From the NCBI GenBank assembly GCA_905160935.1, contig CAJHZI010000547.1, forward strand, positions 3,279,501 to 3,343,500: a stretch of 64,000 bases of DNA, read 5' to 3'. The notes beneath the pieces were generated by a model. It saw only the letters and a program-made list of their open reading frames with translations. It was not told where the DNA came from and ran no database searches. Every line of letters begins with the position of its first letter. The first letter of the stretch is position 1. Below are positions 57,301 to 64,000 of the stretch, in pieces. This DNA is from Enchytraeus crypticus. Its lineage: Eukaryota > Annelida > Clitellata > Enchytraeida > Enchytraeidae. The position numbers and the translations under genes were made by a program.

Positions 57301-60300
57301 GTTAATAAATTTAAATTTTTACTATTACGATGAGAAAGCTATGCCAGAGCATTGATGTCAACTAGTGACTGAATTTCTTTTTGTAATACTTTGTCCTTGA
57401 ATACGCTGGTCTATATGTATCAGTCAAGTTTTTCTTTATTAATAAAAACAAGATCTTCTCTTCACATAGAAGAGATAATGCTTTACTCAGATATTATTAA
57501 TATTATTATAACCTCAAGATTCGAAAAATATGAGGTATATGATTAATTTCCTATGTCTTCGTTGTTGAATTTATTTTAGTATTCAAGCTATAGTAATGTA
57601 TGATAGCTTTTTGGCCTTGCAATGCTAGTTAGTATGCACATTTTAGTGTACAATGTTTTATAAAGTACTGAGATGTCTGATGGCATGATCTTCTCTATTG
57701 AACATTAAACATTGTATTATATGTTTATATATAATAAAAGTGTATATTATATATGTTTCCCTGAGCAGCAAAGCACTGCCCGTTTGATCAGGATCCTCAT
57801 GCTGTATATGCTAACAATCAACTAAATCTGGAAGAAATTGAAGTTTTTGGGTTTGATTATGACTATACAATTGCAGTCTACACTGAGGAATTAAATCGGC
57901 TCATCTATGATCTTGGTTGCAACACACTGATTAATGATGCTAAGGTTATTGTTATATTTCATGTAGGTTTAAAGTTAACATTTATATATTATATTGAAGG
58001 TCATTGATTAGCATGGATCTCAGTTGAGTAGTTCTTTTATTTTATTGTTTTATTAAATACTTCAATATCTGATTTTACATCCAAACTTTTAGACGTGGTC
58101 TTTGTTTAATTAAGAATCTACATTTTTATAAGTGATTCAAAAATTTAAGTTGTAATGCAAAAGAATTACTAACATTTTAGAAATAATGAATGTAGTCGTT
58201 AATTTTTGTTTTTGCAGGACAACACTAAAATAATCATCTTTTAATACATAGATTAATACATAGATTCTCCTTTGAGGATTAAAATTATTTATGAATTGTA
58301 GGATCATTACCTTCCCTTGAACCCGGTTTAACTAGGGGCCGAAATTATACAATTTTGTAGCAATTTCTGGAGCTTAGGCGCTCACCAACCAAATGCCCTT
58401 TCTGACGTTGGTTTGGATTCTAGTGCTTTGTCGCCTTTTATTACACGTGCAGTCCATGGTTGGTCTATTCTTGGGATACCATGGGATAGCGGATGAAAAA
58501 ATGTGCAGATAACTCTATGGCAATGTATAGTTCTAAGGAAAATTTTTTACTGAGAACATGAATAAATTGAGAATAACGTGATACTATGAAAAAGTTGGAT
58601 ATCTCTGTGAGTATGCATTATCAGATTATAATTTTTCAAAATTAATTATAGCCCACTTAAAACATCACAAGAGGAATAGCATACTAAATTGTATCACTTA
58701 GGAATGTGCAATTAGTCAATGGTATAAATAAGGTGAAGATAACGCCAAAAGAAATGATATTCATAAAGTTACTAGTCAGTATGTTCGATTCAATCTGTAA
58801 TAAATTAAAATCTCCTAAAATGAATGTTGTTTTATTTCTCTGAAAATGTTTGTCTTCAAGATATTTCAATCTTATCTGCATGATCAATGAGCAATTGCAT
58901 GTAAATTTATTTAACAAAGCTCTTTAGTAATTAATTTGTAAGCTCAAGATGAAATCTGAATGGCTGTTTATTTTGTAGTATCCTAAAGATCTTGCTCATC
59001 CTCCTTACAATTACAATCCTTCGTTTGCTGTGAGAGGTCTGCACTGTGACATTCAGAAAGGCTTACTGATGAAGATCGATGCATTTCATAACATTCAACT
59101 CGGCACTGTCTATAGGTGCGACAACTGACATGTTTGCATTATTTAAAAAATTTAATTAGTTTCTTCTTATTTTACTATCACTTATAATCTTTGATTTTTT
59201 ATTACACACTTTGCATTTTGCTCAAGTTGAAGAATGATCATTTGATAATCAAAAGTTTATAGATTGCTGATAGAAAGGGATTGGATTTAGGTTTTCTGAT
59301 TCTGTGGCTCAGTCTCTTCTTGCCAACGCATTAAACCTCTTAACATCAGCATCATCTTCCCCTGAATCCCAGTTTAACTAGGGTCCGGAAACGAACAGAC
59401 CTTTTTCGTTTTTTTCTCATTCCAAAGGAAAAAATTTTAAAGTGGGATCATGATTCAATTATAGATTTGTGGATTTTATAGATTTATTTGCTATACTTAC
59501 TTTATTTTTGATATAATTGCTTTATTGTTTGTTGTGTAGAGGTATGCAGCCGGTCCCAGACGAAGAAGTTCTGGAAATGTTTCACGGCAGCCATGTTAGT
59601 GTCCAGGGTATCAGTGGAGAAGATAGACCGGTTAGTGTTTTATGTTTGGATGCTGATTGTGATTCATTTTTTCATGCATATTTTATTAAACATAGATTTT
59701 GCAGGCTAAAGCAAAAAATATGCCCCTAGCTAAATCTCAATAACTTAGTCAAACCTCATCTTGTTTTAACAAAACTTTCCAGTCTTCTAGAGGAGGAATT
59801 TCAACATCGATTCTGCAAAATTTGTTGAACATTATTCATATGTAAAAGAGTTGCAGCATTTCTATGCAAAATGAGTACATTTTTTAAAGATAAATCTTTC
59901 TGAAGAGTCAGTGTACTTTGGTTTCTAATTAGTTACTGATTCTAATGTGGGACTGTTTATTTCTTCTGTTGACGGTATTTGAGTAAATGTTCAAAAGGAC
60001 ATCTTCTGCTAGAATCAACACCTAAAACCTTTTACGTAGCTCTAGCATATGTATTGAATGAACTGCTCATCACTTAACTGCAGTTGTATTTTGAAAGTAA
60101 GTGGCTTCTTCAACGCTTTGGCAACTTCACCCATATCGACCCACAGGATGATTGCTTCTGATTACACTGAAACGTAAACTGATTATGTTAGTATTAGATG
60201 AATTTTACTAAAGTTGTTCAAATAATTCCTATTTATGTTGGAATATTTTCCTAATAGCTCATAAATAAGCCGTGTTAAATGAAATTTAGCAACTTTTTTG

Positions 60301-62617
60301 TAGAAATTCTGTAACTTTTTTTACTTTTTTTTTTTTGCCTTATTTGCTAGTTAAATCCAAAAACTCCTCTAGATGACCTAAAATTTTGTGAAAATTATTT
60401 TGATCTTTGATGAAGTTATGGAGATTTCGTTGGGTGGTGTATTTTTTGCCCCAGTCTGTATATTTACTCTGTTCATTGTATAGATATATATTTGGGTAAA
60501 CAGGATTGTTTTCTCAGGGAATTCAGTAGATGCTGAGGTAGGCATAGGAGACCAACGTCATACACAGAATCCCCAAGAATAATGGTATATGAAAAGGACT
60601 GTTATACTTGATTTAAAGATCCACTCGTATGTGGACATGAAGAGGAAAACGAAAGTTAGAGATGAATAGAGGCATTATATACCATGGACCTGCTAGGAGG
60701 TAGTGCACTGAGAGTATAGATATTGTAGATTAATGGTATTTAATAATATCTTTATTATTATTTGTAATATAATACTTGGGAATTATTTAAGAATTAATTT
60801 AATTCATTAAATGGTGATAATTGTGTTTGTTTGATCTATTTCCTCTTGTAGTCTGACTCTCATTATAAGAATAATTGTGTAAAATATTTAAATTCTCATT
60901 CTGTTTCGATGCAGGTATGTACTGATTTGTGAAATATAATTATAAATTTTCTAGAAGATAACAATTGTTATAGTATATGTTGTTGTGTGTGATTCTAGGC
61001 CTCAATGATTTATCAGCTGATGGATTTATTTGCTCTGCCCGAAATGACACTTTATGCAAATATTATTGAGGTACCCGTTAAAAAGTTCTCGAAATATTGT
61101 AGTAATGTGTTATTCCTATTTATTATTCCATTTTAATGATTAAATAAATAATTAAGTTAATTGGTGTTAGATCCCCAATCTGGGATGATGTCTATCGTGA
61201 AAATCCTGGCTTAGTAAAGAACTCATCGGCTACTGCGTATAGTGCATCATCATCATCTTCTTCCCTTAAATACCAGTTTAACCAGGGTCGGGATACGAAT
61301 AGACTTTCTCCAGTCCTCCCTGTCCCACACCATATCATCAGTCAATCCCCTATTTTTCATGTCCTTCTTAATTACCGCATCCCAAGTCAACATCTCTCTT
61401 GACTACATCCTCATCTGCCTTTCTCACAATGTGCCCATGCCATCTCAATCTCGACTGAGCCAACCTATCCCCGATCCCCTCAACATTCAAATTCATCCTC
61501 ACATATTCATTTTTCCATTCTGTCCTTCCTAGTTCTTCCACACATTAGACGCAACATTGTCATTTCTGCCACTTGCAAACTCTGCAAATGTTCCCTTTTT
61601 AGTGCCCAACATTCTGAACCATACATCATTATTGGCCTTACCACAGAACTATAAAATTTGCTTTTCAGTCTTAGTGGGATTCTCCTATCACACAACACTC
61701 CACTAGCCGCCCTCCACATTGCCAATCCAGCCTGAATCCTACTAGTAACCTCCTTTTCCAACTCCCCATTACCCTCTATTACGGATCCCAAATACTAAAA
61801 ATTTGTTACCTAATTTAGCTCCACACCCTGAGTTATTACTCTATCTACGTTGATCATCTCACCCTTCCATCTACTTTCTCAATGCTCCGTTTTTTCCTTA
61901 TTCACCCTCAGTCCATTACTTTCCAGTGCCTCTCTCGCGTTTTCCAACATCTCGCTTACTTTCTCCACAGGGTCTCCTACTATCAACAGATCATCTGCAA
62001 ATAGCATGCACCATGGGGCCTCCTTAATAACTCCCTTAAGCATCTCATCCATAATCAATATAAACAAATATGGACTTAGGGCTGATCCTTGATACAGTGC
62101 ATTGACAAATAATATTTTCAATTTAAAGTTACCTTACTTGTACACACTGTGCATAATAAATTATACTATGAACCTAAAATAGTGAACATGCATTATATAA
62201 AATTACTTGAAAGTTAAACACATAACACTATAATTATACAGCTAGTTGCTTAGTTGCTTTAGTGTAACTTCTATGTTTATAATAATTTAAAATTTAACTG
62301 ATATTTGCTTGTATTAATATTGCAATTTGAGTAGGACTTTAATGCTTTTTGTTTCTTTTCATTTCATACTGTTTATTTTGCTCTGGAAAATAAAGGATTA
62401 ATTTGATGCAACATTAGTACTCTGTTCGTTGTTCAGTAGACTTTGTAAATAGATGATATTTATATTGTGAATACTTTTACTCTTTTAAATTTCTTACTTA
62501 TAAGTTTTATTGTCTCGTAGTATTAAGTTGATTCCTGGCTGTTGTTGTTGTTTGTTACAGTTTTTCATCAACAACGATATTGCATATGATCCGGAGTACG
62601 TTTTCTATGATGTCAGG
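57069..62617 (+). CDS. NT5DC2/3-like HAD-family 5'-nucleotidase-domain protein, 3' partial, 6 exons
   Basis: Exons 57069-57300, 57769-57944, 58979-59115, 59540-59630, 60999-61070 and 62561-62617 join in phase into 255 residues; the rest lies beyond the window. The Arg-rich N-terminus ([19 protein letters not shown]) suits a mitochondrial targeting peptide. [15 protein letters not shown] (residues 104-118) is the HAD nucleophile motif DxDxT, with Asp107 and Asp109. [20 protein letters not shown] and [15 protein letters not shown] are characteristic of the cytosolic purine 5'-nucleotidase II/NT5DC group. Biochemical activity of NT5DC2/3 proteins is poorly defined, so substrate is left open. I cannot tell NT5DC2 from NT5DC3 on this half. 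Confidence 0.9.
57769..57944 (+). CDS. NT5DC exon 2: HAD motif
   Basis: The acceptor TGAGCAG ends at 57768. It reads [44 protein letters not shown], phase 0 donor GTTATT. Confidence 0.9.
58306..58482 (-). mobile_element. SINE group F1 in NT5DC intron 2
   Basis: Minus strand: GAATAGACCAACCATGGACT, GGCGACAAAGCACTAGAATC, GAGCGCCTAAGCTCCAGAAA, ending TTCAAGGGAAGG. Confidence 0.75.
58979..59115 (+). CDS. NT5DC exon 3
   Basis: The acceptor TTTGTAG ends at 58978. It reads [20 protein letters not shown], then [17 protein letters not shown], phase 2 donor GTGCGA. Confidence 0.9.
59343..59405 (-). mobile_element. RTE 3'-end fragment
   Basis: Minus strand CCCTAGTTAAACTGGGATTC then AGGGGAAGATGATGCTGATG, the RTE tail. 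Confidence 0.6.
59540..59630 (+). CDS. NT5DC exon 4
   Basis: The acceptor TGTGTAG ends at 59539. It reads [31 protein letters not shown], phase 0 donor GTTAGT. Confidence 0.9.
59702..60458. mobile_element. Non-autonomous element with long terminal inverted repeats
   Basis: The left end CAGGCTAAAGCAAAAAATAT pairs with the right end CAGACTGGGGCAAAAAATAC (reverse complement from 60458). Similarity continues inward for about 110-120 bases, to CTAGAGGAG at both sides. No transposase ORF. Lies in NT5DC intron 4, about 70 bases after exon 4. Confidence 0.75.
60495..60718 (+). pseudogene. LINE-X 3'-end copy
   Basis: GGGTAAACAGGATTGTTTTC through GGACATGAAGAGGAAAACG to CCATGGACCTGCTAGGAGGT and AGTGCACTGAGAG, parallel to 43910-44165. 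Confidence 0.75.
60999..61070 (+). CDS. NT5DC exon 5
   Basis: The acceptor ATTCTAG ends at 60998. 24 codons: [20 protein letters not shown] then NIIE, phase 0 donor GTACCC. Confidence 0.88.
61242..62121 (-). pseudogene. RTE-clade LINE (BovB-like), 5' truncated
   Basis: Minus strand: [35 protein letters not shown] (catalytic FADD), [15 protein letters not shown]. Then [51 protein letters not shown] and [13 protein letters not shown]. The C-terminal frame continues [20 protein letters not shown] after a stop. The 3' end AAACTGGTATTTAAGGGAAG then AAGATGATGATGATG is shared with F1 SINEs. Inserted in NT5DC intron 5 on the opposite strand. Confidence 0.88.
62561..62617 (+). CDS. NT5DC exon 6
   Basis: The acceptor TGTTACAG ends at 62560. 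19 codons: [19 protein letters not shown], donor GTGTGT. Matches the NT5DC block YFLKNNIDYEP..LYKDV in spacing and pattern. Confidence 0.85.
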
Positions 62618-62734
62618 GTGTGTACATTGTTTGTATGATTGAATTACATGTTCTTGTTGCAAAGGTTTCATATTTAGTCTTTTTTTATGTAAATTTGTCA
62701 GATATATAATTAAATCAATGTCGGTTTTAATATA

Positions 62735-64000
62735 GAGCTTTATTTCACCACTCAGATAGCTAGACAAGAAACAAATACAATTCAATCATACAAGTAAACA
62801 CAAAAATAGCGTTGAAAAAGAATTTGACGCAAGCATATACACAATCAATCAACTCAAAATTAATAACTAAAAATTAATCAAATGATTTCCAGCGATCGTT
62901 CAAAGTAGTTTCGCAATAATGACTTCCAGTCAAGTCTCTCAACCTGGAAGCTCTCTGGCAAGATACAATTATTACTAACGTTCACGCAGTATATATTAAT
63001 TAATGGCAACAACTCTCCATTGAAACAATTAAAGTATTTGGAAGTATTATCGGAAAGACATAATTTCCTCAAGAAATTAAATCTTCTATTAGCAATCTTA
63101 AGTTCAATCGGAAATTGACCTGAAAAGAATTGACATAAATTGACATAAGACATAAAAATTGACATAAATTAAAATAAGTTTTGAAACAATTGAGAATAAG
63201 CATTTTCTAGGCTCTGAATCACAAAATTTTGACATTTCTACACATTCAGAACCATACAGCAAAATAGGTACACAATATGATTCAACAAGTGAAATTACTA
63301 CAGAAGGTGCAGAGTTGCCCACAATTTTGCTGAAGATAGCGTTAAGTGCCCTAAAAAATTTATGTTTACGATTTTGAATATTGATTTTGAAGCTTTTATA
63401 AGACACCAAAATTAATCCCAAATAATGTATTTCATTAACCCACTCTATGCTTCTGTTATCAATTATCATATTAATGGGCTTAATATTATGTCTAGGACCG
63501 ATTCTAATGCAGTATGTCTTGCTACAATTGACACTTAAACCCACATTAGGTAATGCATGTGTGCTGATATCAATTAGAGACTGCAAATCTTTCACTGTTA
63601 ATGATAATAACATTAAATCGTCCGCATACATAAAGGAATTGCTGCACAGAGAAGATACGAAACAACCAATTTTGGATTTTTCAAGTTCAACTAGCATATC
63701 ATCGACACATACAGCAAACAAAATTGGAGATAAAATGCCGCCCTAACTCCCGAAGTAACGACAAAACTACTTGATACTCAGGATAGTCAGGATAGTCAGG
63801 AAATAATTGCCTACTTAACGTACTATACAACTTTCAAATATCTTGGACAGCATGCAACTAATTGTTATGCCTCTATAATTTTCAATTTTAACATGATCAC
63901 ATTTCCTATCACCCTTTGGAATCGGGATAATTGTCCCCTCCCCAAAAGCAGCAGGAACATACTTTAATGCCACAATTAAGTTAAACAGCATGGTATGCAA
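62735..64000 (-). pseudogene. LINE-B copy 2, internally deleted, runs off the window
   Basis: Minus strand from the window end: LKYVPAAFGEGTIIPIPKGD, KIENYRGITISCMLSKIFES. A deletion of about 260 bases relative to copy 1 follows, then TSGVR with the same frameshift. FAVCVDDMLVELEKS and NSFMYADDLMLL run to a stop near 63104, with the 3' end CTCTATAT at 62735. In an NT5DC intron, antisense to that gene. Confidence 0.85.

Overview
The window reads as nuclear DNA of an animal, most likely a marine invertebrate. Four multi-exon genes have GT/AG introns with matching phases. Their products (a nuclear receptor, a collagen/C1q protein, an Aplysia/CD38-type ADP-ribosyl cyclase and an NT5DC-type HAD protein) are metazoan families. 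The rest is A+T-rich and packed with LINE fragments, tRNA-like SINEs, minisatellites and (TA)n tracts. A lophotrochozoan is plausible, because the receptor ligand domain looks closest to the E78/E75/Rev-erb group and the cyclase to the Aplysia enzyme, but the sequence does not prove a phylum.

Layout. 1373-8670 (+): the last five coding exons of an NR1-type nuclear receptor, with the first zinc finger lying upstream of the window. 10200-16000: transposon remnants, including a LINE on the minus strand at 14262-15850. 16437-21159 (+): a complete secreted C1q-domain gene in three exons, with a full-width LINE fragment in intron 2. 22000-25100: mostly (TA)n and no gene seen. 45559 down to 28304, perhaps 25120 (-): an ADP-ribosyl cyclase gene spread over 17-20 kb. 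I assembled it from seven small exons whose phases and family motifs fit end to end; most are too short to stand out as ORFs. Its introns hold several LINEs, tRNA-SINEs and unusual tandem arrays. One array duplicates the 3' splice site of exon 4 five times at a 47-bp spacing. 46000-57000: repeats, a broken CR1-like LINE and two unrecognised ORFs. 57069 to the window end (+): the first six exons of an NT5DC2/3-like gene, cut off by the window edge. Its introns carry an RTE LINE, a long-inverted-repeat element and a second copy of the LINE found in the C1q intron.

The four genes have no evident joint pathway and are ordinary neighbours in an animal genome. The coherent biology between them is the repeat ecology. 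Two SINE groups share one 5' head. One carries the 3' end of an RTE LINE and the other the 3' end of an unrelated LINE, as if a single SINE lineage had exploited two LINE machineries. Other points worth checking are the Arg replacing the regulatory Glu of the cyclase TLEDT motif, the LXXLL repeats in the receptor hinge, and a LINE whose own codons seem to have been expanded into a microsatellite.

No bacterial, viral or CRISPR content was seen. All family calls come from reading the sequence; no database search was run.
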